NCBI RefSeq assembly: GCF_040954645.1
Contig: NC_092811.1
Location: forward strand, 84,701,063-84,765,062
Direction: 5' to 3'
DNA: 64,000 nucleotides
Source: Diabrotica undecimpunctata
Lineage: Eukaryota; Arthropoda; Insecta; Coleoptera; Chrysomelidae
The notes below the pieces were generated by a model. It saw only the letters and a program-made list of their open reading frames with translations, did not search any database and was not told the origin of the DNA. Below, in pieces: positions 11,393 to 23,470 of the stretch. How positions within the stretch are numbered: the stretch's first letter is position 1; every line of letters starts with the position of its first letter. A program made the position numbers and the translations under genes.

Positions 11393-11997
11393 AACGAATT
11401 CAGTGTTAAACTCCGCTCACTTACACCTCTTGGCCCCTATCGCCTAACTACTACATGACTGTATTGGGGCGACATTATTGAAATATTTGCCAAGATTGTA
11501 AAATAATTTGAGTTGCCTGTTCCGGCCATTGTCTAGTGCAATAGACGACAATATAAGGATGGCATTTAGCATTTTCACAAATAATTTTAACGTGCTTGTA
11601 ATTTATATTATTGAATTCCGATTTTACTTCAGAAAAAACGCTAACAATTGATTATTGAAAACAGTAGAGGTTTTCTAAAAATTATTTATTTATCAATACA
11701 CTACAAAAAATAACAAAATATAAAATACATAATAAAATTAGCAGTGATAAATTACATCTCATTTAAATTACTTTTTTGTAACTTTTCAAACAAATTAATT
11801 TCCAGAATTGATGCAAACTAAAATATTGCAAACCTCCTAATTTTAAAGAATCGCTTGGATTAACATGAAATTTGGCTTACACCTAGCTAAGATGTCAAAG
11901 AAAAAAAGATGATGCTTTTGCACTATGGTTCAGTATCACCCCTTCTCAGGAATGAAAAAATATATGTTCAAGATAAGTTCGGAAGTGCCTAAAATCA
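11393..11997. other. non-coding AT-rich stretch
   Basis: No coding frame or RNA gene recognised. Confidence 0.35.
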
Positions 11998-12906
11998 GTA
12001 ATTCTAAGCAACTTTTGTTATATAGAGTTTTTTCACTAAGTCAATACTTTTCAAGTTACTGAAAAATAGGTTCTGATTCGTCAAATTCCATGTTGAATAT
12101 TTCAACGTGAAATAATAAAAAAATGAAGCACTTTTCGACGAAAACTCATTACAAGTGTTTAATAAAGGTTTATTTTTGTTAAGTTTTTATCATCAAAATT
12201 AAGCAAGTTTTAGAAAAGCAAAACCTACATTTTTTTACTCTTTGTGATTTTTGGTATCACTAATAAATTTTAATTTATTTAAAAAAAAAAGCATTTTTTT
12301 CATAATTAAAAAAAATTGTTAAAAAATAAGCCCTTTGAACAAATATAACTTACAGATCATTATAAATAATACATTAGTAAAGTAATTTGTGAAGCGGTAA
12401 CGATTAATTTGATTTAAATTCTAATTGGGGGCTGATTTTCCCGAGTTTTTTGACCAAAAAAAGGGACCATCTTTATTTTGAGCGTAACGCTTACTTTTGA
12501 TGCTAGAAACTTATTAAAAAACAAAAATGAATATTTTTTTGAACACTTTAAAAAAGTTGTACTGAGGTTTCCCCAAAAAGTGTACCATTTTTTGGTTATT
12601 TCACGTTGAAATATTCGCTTTGAAATTTGACAGATATGAACCTATTTTTCAGTAGTTACAACTTTGCTTCTACTGGGTCTAGAGAGTTCATACATATACC
12701 ATTTTTTTTCTCTTTTTTAGAAGCTACATTTTTGCTGGAAACGCTTTTTCTCGATAAAATACATACTTACTTTTTGAATTATTTGCAAAAAACCATTTAA
12801 AAATTTGTTTTTTTGGTTAAAAAATGAACATATTTACTAGCAAATAACTCGAAAACTATTAACTTAGTGAAAAAATTATATATGACAAAAGTTGCTTAGA
12901 ATTACT
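11998..12906. repeat. imperfect foldback repeat, ~0.9 kb
   Basis: GTAATTCTAAGCAACTTTTG at the left edge returns inverted at the right edge (CAAAAGTTGCTTAGAATTAC). A second, inner pair also matches: CTGAAAAATAGGTTC...ATTTCAACGTGAAATAA at 12060-12117 against TTATTTCACGTTGAAATAT...GAACCTATTTTTCAG at 12597-12650. The right arm has about 190 bp of extra sequence between the two paired blocks. It has no coding potential. It could be a foldback-type non-autonomous element or two inverted copies of one repeat. Confidence 0.65.
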
Positions 12907-14012
12907 TTTCTTCTTTCCTATGTTTTCTATATGTATGCCTTCGATAGGAGAAGGAACTTCCACAAGAAGAAGAGGATATAAATTTTGTTCTGATAGTAAC
13001 ATTGTACTACAAAAAATTGACAATTTATCTATAAATGGCAATATAGAAGTCAATTGTATTCTGTGCAAAATAAGAAATTGTATAGAGGTGAACTAAAATC
13101 AATATGATTTACTGTTCGATCGCATACTTTTTACATTTAAAAATTTTCTGAGGACTTTCTGGAATTACGTCATCGAGGTTTTAAACGCAAGTAGTGGTGA
13201 GTACCAAATGCAATCGATTTTGACGTTAAATGAATCATGTAAGTACATATCTTGATAAAATGAGAGGGAACTTCCAACATATAAATATTTGAGGGCCATC
13301 TGCCTAGGAACAATAGGTAAAAGCTGATAAACGGACAGGATTAGAAAGTTTAAAACATCACTAATTAGATCATATTTCAAAACAAAGTAAATAAGTATAT
13401 TTGAATATTACTTCTTTTCAAACTAAGATTGTAAAATTAAAATTTTAGGAAAAAAATATTTATTATTTCTTGTTCTCAAGAAGTACTTTCATTATTGACA
13501 ATATCGAAACATTTTATTATTAAAAGACGAGAACAATTAAAAACCACGTTCATATTTATATGAAAGTGCTATAAAAATGAAGGTATATTACTCTTTTTTA
13601 ACAAACTTGGTATACGACTCTGAATATTTGACATCTGATTCTTTCATTTTGAGTTTTGGGGCATGCAAGTTTTTATCAATAATACATTTTTCCCTAAAGT
13701 GAATAAAAAAGTTTTCTATATGATTCCAATGTTTTAAGACATCTTGATATTATAAAATACTTGGTAATATCTACTGTATATAGAAACTAAAGCTAATAGT
13801 GTAGTTTATCATACAGTTGAGTCCACGATTATTTACTCGTGCATCATTAGTACCTGGCGAGATAAAACACATACTTTTGATCTAGCATCATTCTCTTCCA
13901 CGCATGAAACTAAAGACAAACCAGGTACCGCCTGGTAGTACGTAAAAACACATGTTATTTTTATGAACGCACTAGACTCAGTACATTGATATAGTTTAGA
14001 TTTACCTATATT
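12907..14012. other. non-coding stretch up to the duplicated block
   Basis: Only short frames with no recognisable domain, including a 69-codon minus-strand frame at 12859-13068 that I do not regard as a gene. Position 14013 is the left breakpoint of the duplicated block. Confidence 0.35.
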
Positions 14013-14051
14013 AAAGATATAGGTAGAAAAAAAGACGTTTTCATATTTATT

Positions 14052-17003
14052 TTAAGTACAATTTGTGACGTTTCTGGTTTGTTTAGATACTTTTGTGGCT
14101 GTCAGTCTGTTTATTCTGTCTGTTCTGTGAATTTTTTGCTGTTTATTTGTCGAATTTTTGCATTTTGAAGTTTGTTTACCTTTACTTTTATCGAAAATAA
14201 GTAATTTTCTGTGAATCTTTTCCGTTTTAGTTTTTTGTTTGCTTTCATTAACGTTATACCACTGACAAGTTTTTAAAAGTTTGATTTTTACCAAGAATTT
14301 TATAATTTTTCTTTTATGGTCTTTACAGCTTTCAAGCCAATTAGTAGTTAATAAAATATAATTAGTCACATAGGATTCAATTTTTTCAAAAACTGCATTA
14401 TCTACTTTAACAATATTGTAGTAATAGTAACAAACAAATCTGATGGTCTTTGAAGAATCTTAATTTCTTCATTTGCGCCATAATCTTTGAAAAGTAACGT
14501 TAATTTGCGTTTCTGTAATAGAATTTTGTCTTTTAGCAAATCTTCCTGGCATTTAATACAATTCAAATTCTGTACAATCTTATAGTAAATATAACCAGCG
14601 ACATATGTAACAGCACAAGTTTCTAAATTTTTTATACTAGATTTGCTGGAATTTGCCGTAACCAAATTAAAATTTGGTTGTCATTATTTTCCTTTTGCTT
14701 GTCTAAAGATTTTTCTACATGAACTGTTTGGGTTTCAATGGGCTCGTCAGATATTTCGACGCTGGTTACTTCGTGGGTTAAATCTAAATTATCAGTTTGT
14801 GTCATTTCACAATTTCCATTGTCTAAAGCAATTTTTAGTTTAATATTTGTGTTATGCTTAATGGCAATTCTTAACTGACTAACACTAGGTTTTGGATTGT
14901 AACTACCCCTATTGCGCACAATAGAGAAAAAAAATTCTAGAGGATCTTGGTACAGAAAAGATTTTAAAAGATATGACACATTATATTTTTGAAGTTCCTC
15001 CCACAAACATAAAACTGACAAAATTGTCCACTGAAAGTGTAGACAGTGAATATTATTTCTCTCTTTCTAATTTTCAAAAACTTAAATTTTTTTAAAATAT
15101 TCTAAACCTGCTTTTAAGTTTTCAGTTGACTTGCTTAAAGTTGACATTGGCTTTCTGTTTGGATTACTATCACTACAATATTTGTTGTTAAGACCATCAA
15201 AAATATTTATTAATTTTCAAAAATACGGCAGTATGAGGAGCCGTTTTGGTGTGTAACTGTCCTACAGCTATTGCTGTTGATATTGCTGAGGCAAATGAGT
15301 TGGAAACAATTTGTACTGCTAACTTTACACGCATTTTTTTTAAATTATTAGGGTTTATATGAACGTCTGTTATTTTCAACAAGCATCGTGCTCTCACATT
15401 GGTTCTATCGATGTTGTATGTGTATTCAATATCTTGCCACGATATTTGTTTAGAATCGACAAAAAACTTTTTGTTAAGAAAATTATTTCTTAAACTCTTT
15501 AATAAGTGAAGTGTATCAAACACAGTGATATTTCTATTGCAGCAAATCCTTACATGCGCCTAACAGCTTAAATAAAGCTCTATTATTCGATGCTTGATCA
15601 CACACTAACACTTTTGGTATATACCCAATATTTTGTAATTTTGAAACAACTTCAACTACAATGTTTTTTAAGTTTTCGCTATGTATTGGACCAACTGTAA
15701 CAAAATAACAAATAGGAATCTTCCAGTTATGTAGCAAGCCCCGCATCATCAAAACCAGACCTGTGTTGGCAAGTTTGTTTGTTCTTCCTAATGCACCTAA
15801 ATCTTAAAACCCTTCTATAATGTCATCTAATTTATTGTACTCCAATTGTTTTTTCAAAGAAATTTCATCAAACATTAACACACAAATTTTTTCCCACTCA
15901 TCCATTGTCTCTGCTTTTTTCTTCAACTTGTCAATTAAGGAAGTGTTTAAACCAGTTCTTAATTTTATGACACGCAACCAAGTTTGAATTGTTTTTACCG
16001 AAGGTAATATAAAGTTAAGAGATCTAATTAAAAATTTGTAACAACTAGGAGACTTATAATAAATGGCTAGAGCTAAATCTTTTTCATTGTGAGTCCATTG
16101 TGAACGAGTTTTGTGTGAAAACTGCATGTTAACAAAAGTGTGCAGGTATTTGCTTTTATTTTCTAACATTATCTGTAACATGACATTGGTTGCCGATTTT
16201 CTGTTTTTTGTTGTTCTTCTACAACGCTGACTGTTCTTCTGACGGCACTTCTTCTTTAAAGCATTTACTAGATACTCCAATTTTTTTACCTTCTCCGTCA
16301 ATTCAGTTTTGTGGGCAAATTAATTTCAAAACTGGAAATATCACTGAGACTACTGCTTGATCTCTTAGGCGATGGAGGTGACCTAACCATACAATCGCCA
16401 CTTGTAGATCTTTCACGTTTCGTACCGCAATAAACGTATGTAGAGCATACTGGCGATGTGTCACCTAAAATAGGTAATCATTGAAATGTATTTGTAATTT
16501 TAATTAAAGCACAAAAAGCATCTCCATTATTTCTGGAGTGATACTAACAACGCATTCATATTTAAAAAAAATCTCTTTTGATTTAATTGTATAAAAAATA
16601 TATAAATCACTCAATATCAACTGATTTTATACAAAATATATTTTAATAGTATTATTCTCATTGACAAAGCGCATTAGGCAAACATAAAAATATTTCTAAA
16701 GTTGAGTACTCACCTAAATCAGTTTCTACTGTGTAAATTTTAGAGGAACAGCATTTTTCTTAATAACTTTCTTTGGCCACTTTGGTAAATATGTTCCACT
16801 GCAAAATGATGCTGGCAAATTACCCTCTGTTTCAGGTCACTGATATCCATTAATATAATATCAATATTCCCGCAGTTTTTTTGCCAAATTTTTGTGTGCT
16901 CTACGTCTTTCAGGGGAAATTTAAAGAAAGATATATTATTATTTGTTTCAACGTTTCTTTTAAAACATCCCGCGTAAACACACTTATGCGTAACAGAGGT
17001 CAT
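14052..17003 (-). pseudogene. P-element-like (THAP9-type) transposase #1, copy A
   Basis: The minus-strand ATG at 17001-17003 opens a THAP zinc-binding domain (CVYAGCFKRN...IWQKNCGN...CQHHF). After an intron starting GTGAGT near 16710 there is a coiled-coil segment (LTEKVKKLEYLVNALKKKCR). The P-type catalytic core follows: WTHNEKDLALAIYYKSPSCY, LPSVKTIQTWLRVI, LMFDEISLKKQLEY, HNWKIPICYFV, then FDTLHLLKSLRNNFL, KMRVKLAVQIVSNSFASAIS and QDPLEFFFSIVRNRGSYNP, with a basic tail. The MFDE aspartate and glutamate are likely catalytic. Stops and frameshifts separate the blocks (for example at 15806, 15534 and 15197). No TIR was identified. Confidence 0.85.
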
Positions 17004-17264
17004 TTTATCTAAAATGTGAGTCCTTTTTTTTTTATAAAATTCCGCTATAACTTGTCACAACACTTGTCACAGATAATACACCTATAGGGTAAGTTCGGCC
17101 CTGACACTACTCCTACCTCCTCGCAAGTCAGAAAGAGAATGAGAAATGTCGATACGGTTTTCGAGTAACGCCATCTAGTTGTTGATACGTCTTTCGGTTA
17201 CCACGAGGTGAGCTATCTAGTGGGTGGTTTATAATCAATGATATGGATACAAGGACATTAATGA

Positions 17265-18380
17265 CTGAATTAATTTGTGATGGTGGGTGAGGGGGAATTG
17301 GTTTGGGTGGGCTTTTGGTAAACAGAATGATGAAAACCTTGGGATTGATTTTTCTTTATGAGAACGTCGAGATACGCTAGGGGTGAGTTAGTTTTTATCT
17401 CCATCGTGAACTGCAAACATATATCATTCAGATGAGTTTGAAAACATACCAAAGTATCCTGGCCGTGGGGCCAAATGACGAAAATATCGTCAACAGATCG
17501 TAAACAACGTGTGGGTTTGAGCGTTGATGTGGATAGTGCTCGGGTCTTAAAGTCTACCATAAAGATATTGGAAATTACCGGAGAGAGTAGAGAGCCAATT
17601 AGAACATCATTTATATATCTGTAGAATTGACTTGGGAAGATGAAATAAGTGTTGGACATGCAAGGTTTAATGATAGATAAGCGGTCTGGTTGGATACTGT
17701 ATTTAGTTTCCAGATTGTTTGGGGTATCGTCTATAGGAATGTTTGTAAAGATTGAAACGATGTCAAAACTTACTAGAATGTCTGAGGGTGAGATAACGTA
17801 TTGTTTAAAAAGCTCGATAAAATGAAAAGAATTTTTACGAATGATAATTTTCGGCGAGAGATTGTAGAGTTTTGGCCAAGTATTTTGCCAATGGTTCTGT
17901 GGTATGCACCAACAATGAGACGTAGAGGAATATCGGGTTTGTGAAGTTTATGTAGGCCATATATTCGAGGCGTGTTGCGTCAAAAAGAAAGGAGGTTTTA
18001 TTGATACAGCTTTTGTTGTTATTTCTAGATAGGTTGTTGGATTGTTAGAAATTGGTTTATATTATATTGGAGTATTGATGAGTTTTAAGAGTTTATTAAT
18101 GTAAGAAGTTTACTTTATCGGCGGAAGAATGACTAAGATTTTGATTTAACTCAAGTTTTTTTATGGCTTTTTTTTAGGATTGGCTAATGTTTGGAGTAGA
18201 AGTCTTTGAGTTTCTAAGAACTCTAGCGATGTTTTGTCTGGTTATGTCAGCATCCTCAGGAGCTAAATTGGAGAGTGCTTCTTCAGTTTGACAGATGCTT
18301 GTCTAAATCGAAATGTGACAAACCTTTGCTAAAGCTTGAGGGGCAATGATAGAAATAGGGGTGTCAGAAAAATTGTGAAT
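17265..18380 (-). pseudogene. Penelope-like element reverse transcriptase, copy A
   Basis: On the minus strand: a degenerate N-terminal part (18380-17900, with IYGL-KLHKPDIPLRLIVGA), then NSFHFIELFKQYVISPSDIL and SFDIVSIFTNIPIDDTPNNL. The palm blocks are IGSLLSPVISNIFMVDF and CLRSVDDIFVIWPHGQDTL (VDD catalytic box), followed by TMEIKTNSPLAYLDVLIKK and HHSVYQKPTQTN. This order is diagnostic of Penelope-like retroelements. There is no GIY-YIG domain at the C-terminal side, because the fragment ends near 17270. Multiple stops. Confidence 0.82.
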
Positions 18381-18469
18381 CATTGTGGTGAGTTTCAAAG
18401 ATGTACTTTTGTGCTTTAGTTTTCTACATCTTTTTGACCGGTATTTCATTTTTTTAGTCGCTGCAGATA

Positions 18470-20035
18470 ACCGCCATCAACTTAAATGCATTTTTTCAAC
18501 ATACTCTTCCATCGACTCTATTTTTAATTCCTCTCCTATAACCTTGTTTCTTACCAGATATCTAATAGTTATTCCCTGTACCCGTACAAATCTGGAAATA
18601 CGAGTTTAATACCAAATCATCGTCCTATAACAGTATTGCCTTCTCTTTCAAAAATCTTGGAAAAAATTATGTAGGTACAATAAACTGTATACTCGTGTTT
18701 CAAAAACTTTAATTGAAGAACATGGTTTCATAAACAAAAAATCAACTCAAACAAATCTGTGCATTCTCATTCACTATATTGCTTCATCCATGCATTATTC
18801 TCAAGTTGATGTTATCTTTACTGATTCAGCAAAAGCCTTTGATAGAGTAAATCATTCAGTACTATTAAAATAACTGAGGTCATATGTACTTTCTGACAAA
18901 CTTATAAAATTTCATTGAATCTTACCGTACCAACCGTACTAATGTAGTCAAGTTTGGGAGCTGCTACTCGGACACTTTTATAACCAGGTCAGGTGTACCT
19001 CAAGGTACACCTTACCTGGGGTCCTTGGGCCTTTACTTTTGGTTATGTATCACCGATTATATAAAATTTGCCAAGTTTCTTCTATTTGCAGACGATTTAA
19101 AATTATTTCTTTCAATAAAAAATGAACATGACTGTATTAATTTACTATAAGATATTCAAGGTATATCCACATTCTGTAAAAATAATGATTTGGACTTAAA
19201 TGAATCAAAATGTAAACTATTGACTTTTTCTAGAAAGCGAGAAATCATAAGAACAGATTATTTTATTAACGAAGTAAAACTTGAAAGGCTAACAAAAATC
19301 AGAGATCTAGGGGTGTTATTCACTAGCACATTCTCCTTTAATGAGCACATTCTCAAACTAACTAATGATTGTTATAGATAGTTAGGCTTTATCCTAAGAT
19401 CCAGTAAATAATTTTATTGTGACACTACAATTAAGCTTTTTAATGTATATGCGAGGTCAAAACTCGAGTATCGTTGTACCATATGGAGTCCCTCCACCAT
19501 ATCACATAGTGATATGATAGAGAGGATTCAGATGAAATTTTTAAGGTCTTTATATCTGAAGAAATTTGGGATTTATCCTCTTAAGGTTTCCTATAACTTG
19601 CAGAGAACGCTTTTTGACACTGTGTTATTGAGCGAAAGACGTAGAAATGCCCAAATCATTTTCATATTTAATATAGTTTATCAAATCATAGATTCTCCTA
19701 CGATTCTTTCATTTATAAATTTTAATGTACCAGACCAAAGACTTAGATGTAGACACACTTTATTTAAAATAACTCCAGAATACGCAAGCTCCCCCATGCT
19801 TAATGGGAATGAACGATTTTATCGTGAGTGAAGACCTTGACCTATATAATATAAAAAAAAGAGTACTATGTTACATAAACTGTGATACCCTTATTTATTG
19901 TTTTAAAGTGTATTTATTTTGTTGTATTATATAAATTGTATGTTCTTATTTCTTTTTATTGACCAACTATATGTTTATAATTGGCATCATTGCTGTAAAT
20001 GTGCAGTATAAATAAATAAGTAAATACATAAATAA
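18470..20035 (+). pseudogene. Jockey-clade non-LTR reverse transcriptase fragment, copy A
   Basis: The plus strand reads, with stops and shifts: IFNSSPITLFL, then HRPITVLPSLSKILEKIM, TLIEEHGFINKKSTQTNLCI, QVDVIFTDSAKAFDRVNHSV (first catalytic aspartates), the SGVPQGT-like turn near 18990, LLFADDLKLFLS near 19085 (FADD box), and LDLNESKCKLLTFSRKREII. The C-terminal part is MIERIQMKFLRSLYLKKFG...LLSERRRNAQIIFIF...NERFYRE. A 3' tail of AAAT-type repeats ends near 20035. The endonuclease and ORF1 are missing, so this is a 5'-truncated, dead copy. Confidence 0.88.
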
Positions 20036-20180
20036 ATTTCGTTAATTTTGATTTCAAAATATTTGTATAAAATAAAATAAAATAAATAAAACATTTAATG
20101 TACACAAATGTTTCATTTTAAATACGAATTAATCAATCCTTGAAAATACCCCAAAGATACGCCGCTGGCCACTACCTTCT

Positions 20181-21115
20181 GGGTCCTGATTCTAATTGAG
20201 ATTTCGACTCAAAACATGTCGAAATTAATATGGCGACGTCGAAATGCGACTTTGCGAACCTTGTGGATTTCAGCTGAACTAACCAAACGACGTCACTAGT
20301 TTTCGACTTATCGAAATTAATTTCAACCACAAGAAAGTGGTTGAAATTTCATTTCGAGTCGAAATTAATCTGACATGACTGACTGGACTGGGAGAAGTGA
20401 ACTTAGGTTCAGTTTAAGTAGGCGGTGTTTTGATCCTTGCAAGGAAAACTGAGGCAAAAAGTATCAATATGGCTGTGTTTTACGGACATTTGCTAGTTTT
20501 GGAGGAATTAGAGAGGTTAGATATCCGAGGTTCATAACGGAGGATAAGAAGAATGTTACGGGATACTCAAAATTCTTTTTCACTAAGTGATGCTCAATTT
20601 AGGCAGCAATTCCGGCTTAATAAACAAGCTGCAAATTATTTAATAAGGGTATTAGAACCATATTTGGAAGAAGGTGTTTATGCCTCTAGGATACCCAAAA
20701 TGTTTAGGGTTAGTATTACTAAGCTGCAGTAAATTTAAAAATATATTAGAATATAACCACTAAGTCAAATCTTAGTCGTTATAACTTAAGGATCTCCCAC
20801 ATCGCCTTTTTTTTCTTGCCATCTTTTCTTTCAATTCAAAATATAATTGAGAATGGACAATATTTATGATTTAACAACTCAAACAAGAAAAAAAAGACGT
20901 TCACGTAACGTAAACAAAACAAACATTCAACAAGCGTAGTCGTAGTGCAGCCAATAAACAACAGGGCCAACCCAAATTTTCAGCAGTGTCAAAATGATAA
21001 AGTAAATATCCCCAGTTTTAACTACAATCGAAATGAATGAGAATCGCTAGCGATTGCGACTGTCATGGCGTAGTCGCTTTTAAATTTCGACATCGAAATG
21101 AAATAGAATCGCTCC
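20181..21115 (+). mobile_element. PIF/Harbinger derivative, copy A (internally deleted)
   Basis: The left end (GGGTCCTGATTCTAATTGAG) matches the end of the complete relative at 37932. The right end is degraded (TAGAATCGCTCC). Inside is the first transposase exon, HLLVLEELERLDIRGS then a stop, followed by RRMLRDTQNSFSLSDAQFRQ and YLEEGVYASRIPKMFR. The splice donor that ends the exon in the relative (GGGTAAGT) is here GGGTTAGT. The catalytic part is absent, so the element is non-autonomous. Confidence 0.78.
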
Positions 21116-21134
21116 ACTGGTGACAGTTTGGCTT

Positions 21135-21182
21135 CATGGTACAATGAATACACATGTGTATTCATTCATTCATTGTACCATG
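21135..21182. mobile_element. 48-bp palindromic mini-insertion with 9-bp TSD, copy A
   Basis: CATGGTACAATGAATACACA is followed almost at once by its reverse complement, with an extra eight bases of ATTC repeat in the second half. The insertion is bordered by GTTTGGCTT at 21126-21134 and 21183-21191. The 20-base half equals the end of the 2,070-bp element at 21346. Confidence 0.88.
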
Positions 21183-21345
21183 GTTTGGCTTCACTTTGAG
21201 CGATACGGTTACGCGTCCTCTCTCTTTCCTTGTCTAAGATAAAAACATCCGAACACAGCCAAACCGAAATATTTTGTCCCATGGTTGACATTTGCTGTTG
21301 CGGCTATATTCAATATTCAGCTTGAAGCCACAGTATGGTCACAGT

Positions 21346-23415
21346 CATGGTACAATGAATACACAAGGTATGATATTGCGCATGACATTTGACAGCTGGC
21401 CCAGGAGTGTGACGTAGTTAAGATCGCCTAAACCACCTCGAACCCATTATTACAGCTTAACGTACACATTAATTTTGAAATTATGGTTAAAAAGTGATCT
21501 AATTTTTTTTTAAATGTTTTGTTTTGGTTATAATTGAATAAAAAATATATTTTCAGTAGCGTAAAACCTTTACTTCTCCTAGAGATTCAGGCAAAATATT
21601 TATTTTTGTTTTCATACATATACTAATAATATAAGTACTCTTTTTGTATGCAAATCCCTTGAAATTTAAAAATTTTCTGCAGAGGAAATACTGTGAATAG
21701 GTAAATAGTAGTAGATTTGCTTATTCTTATTCACTGTCACTCACTTCCAAGCAGTTTTACTGAAATAAAAACAAAATAGTGTACAATAGAGAAAAATCTG
21801 TTTTACAATTCAATATGGTATTTTAGATGAGTTATAATGAAATTTAGTAAAATAAAAAATATACACATTACTATAACCTACCGATTATTATATGCAAAAT
21901 TTACTTATCAAACAATATAATAATATGAAAATAAGACACAAATTAGTTCAAACGCAAAACACAATAAATATCGACTTCAGACGACTTTACACCGGCAAGA
22001 CAGAAAGCTTGTATAAAAACAAAAGTTATTGCAAACTGCAAATTGTTAAGACTATTGCAAATTGCAAGTTATGAGATAATAAATATATTTTAAAGTATCT
22101 CAATACTGACTGAGTCATCTATTTTATAATAGAAAAATAATTTAGATATATGCTTATATATGTGTCTTTATACAAATGGTGTTTAGTTACTATTTATTTA
22201 TACTGTATAGTATTTTTTTGTAAAACTGAAAGTTTTTATTTGCCATTGTATATCTGGTTTTGTACCTTTTTCAAAGTACGCTGTGTAATTGCTTGTTGCA
22301 ATAGTGACAATGAAGATAAAATCTTTAGGTTTCATACATTTCCTAAAGATAGCGTGACCAGAAAACTGTGGATTATATCTTGTTGTAGATAGGATAATTT
22401 TAATTGTAATACTGCAAGAATTTGTTATACACATTTTAAAACTGAAGATTACCAAAGAAATCTACAACAGGAACTTTTAAATTACGTTTCTAAAAAGGGT
22501 CTAAAACTCAAACCTGAGGCAGTACCTAGTCTTTATTTGCCTAAATCAACATCGGCTACCCTTTTAACCAACCAAAAGAAACGCGTACAAGGAGGCGAAC
22601 ACAGAGAGTCCAAAAAGTATGTTGAGCAGCTTCTTACTACTTCTAGGTCAACGACGTAAGTCTAAATCTTTATTTTTATTAATTATTAGTCATGAAACCT
22701 TAATGGTTTTTTCATATCGATTTGTTAGGTAAGAAATTAGCCTCAGCCTGCTATGCAATTTGCAATAAGAACTGTTTCGGAGGAAATCAATTTAGCATCT
22801 TCCAAAATAACATATTTTTCTTTGTTAAATGATGTTATCATTATTAAAATATACAATGTTATCATTATTATAAACAATACCAAGATAATTTTATGTGTGA
22901 ATATTACAAAAATGTCATTTTAAATGTTATGCAATATTGTGTGCCCCCACTACACTCATATTCGATGGCCAGCTAGCTCATTCGATATAAATAAAGTTGA
23001 CTTTGTCATTATTTATTTTGATTTTGTGTTTAGTTCAGTAGGTATATATACGTACAAATTTTGTGTACCTCCATTACCACTTTTCTGTATCTTTTTAAAC
23101 ATCTGAAATATCGAACTCTGGAGTATAAGTTAATTAACCTGTACCTACGTGTAATAAAAGATAATTAAAACTTGTCTTATAAAGGATATCTATGTTTTAT
23201 AAAGGATAAATATTATAATAACATAATTTTATCATCTCTTTATAATTACTATAATTAAATTAGCCAAATTATATAAAAAAACTTAAAATTAAAAGTCTTT
23301 CCTATACAACTATATTCAAATGTTGCGGGAATAAGCGATCTTGACTACGTCATGCGCGAAAGCGAACCGATTTTGGAACATTATGTATCATACCTTGTGT
23401 ATTCATTGTACCATG
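21346..23415. mobile_element. 2,070-bp THAP-encoding DNA transposon, 30-bp TIR, 9-bp TSD, copy A
   Basis: Ends CATGGTACAATGAATACACA plus AGGTATGATA form perfect 30-bp TIRs. GGTCACAGT occurs at 21337-21345 and 23416-23424 as an exact 9-bp TSD. Subterminal inverted blocks follow: GCGCATGAC and GACGTAGTTAAGATCGC on the left against GCGATCTTGACTACGTCATG on the right. The only recognisable coding sequence is a THAP segment at 22276-22660. No catalytic core is present, so it is a non-autonomous, internally deleted relative of a THAP-containing (P- or Kolobok-like) transposon. A 9-bp TSD is not the usual 8 bp of P elements. Confidence 0.87.
22276..22660 (+). pseudogene. THAP domain exon of the 2,070-bp element, copy A
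   Basis: VRCVIACCNSDNEDKIFRFH carries the first two zinc cysteines. FPKDSVTRKLWIISCCR supplies the conserved F-P and W. After a TAG at about 22389 the reading resumes as RICYTHFKTEDYQ with the final C-x2-H pair, then LKPEAVPSLYLPKS, where P is the conserved THAP proline. A basic tail HRESKKYVEQ leads to a possible splice donor at ACGACGTAAGT near 22655. No ATG precedes it in frame, so the start may lie in another exon or be lost. Confidence 0.75.
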
Positions 23416-23470
23416 GGTCACAGTATAGTTTTGGTATTTATACTGTGGTATGGTGTATATTGCTTAAAAA

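Noticed and set aside
18385..18609. Plus-strand 74-codon frame as a separate small gene
   Set aside because: Its second half matches a frameshifted Jockey reverse-transcriptase segment and its first half has no conserved content.
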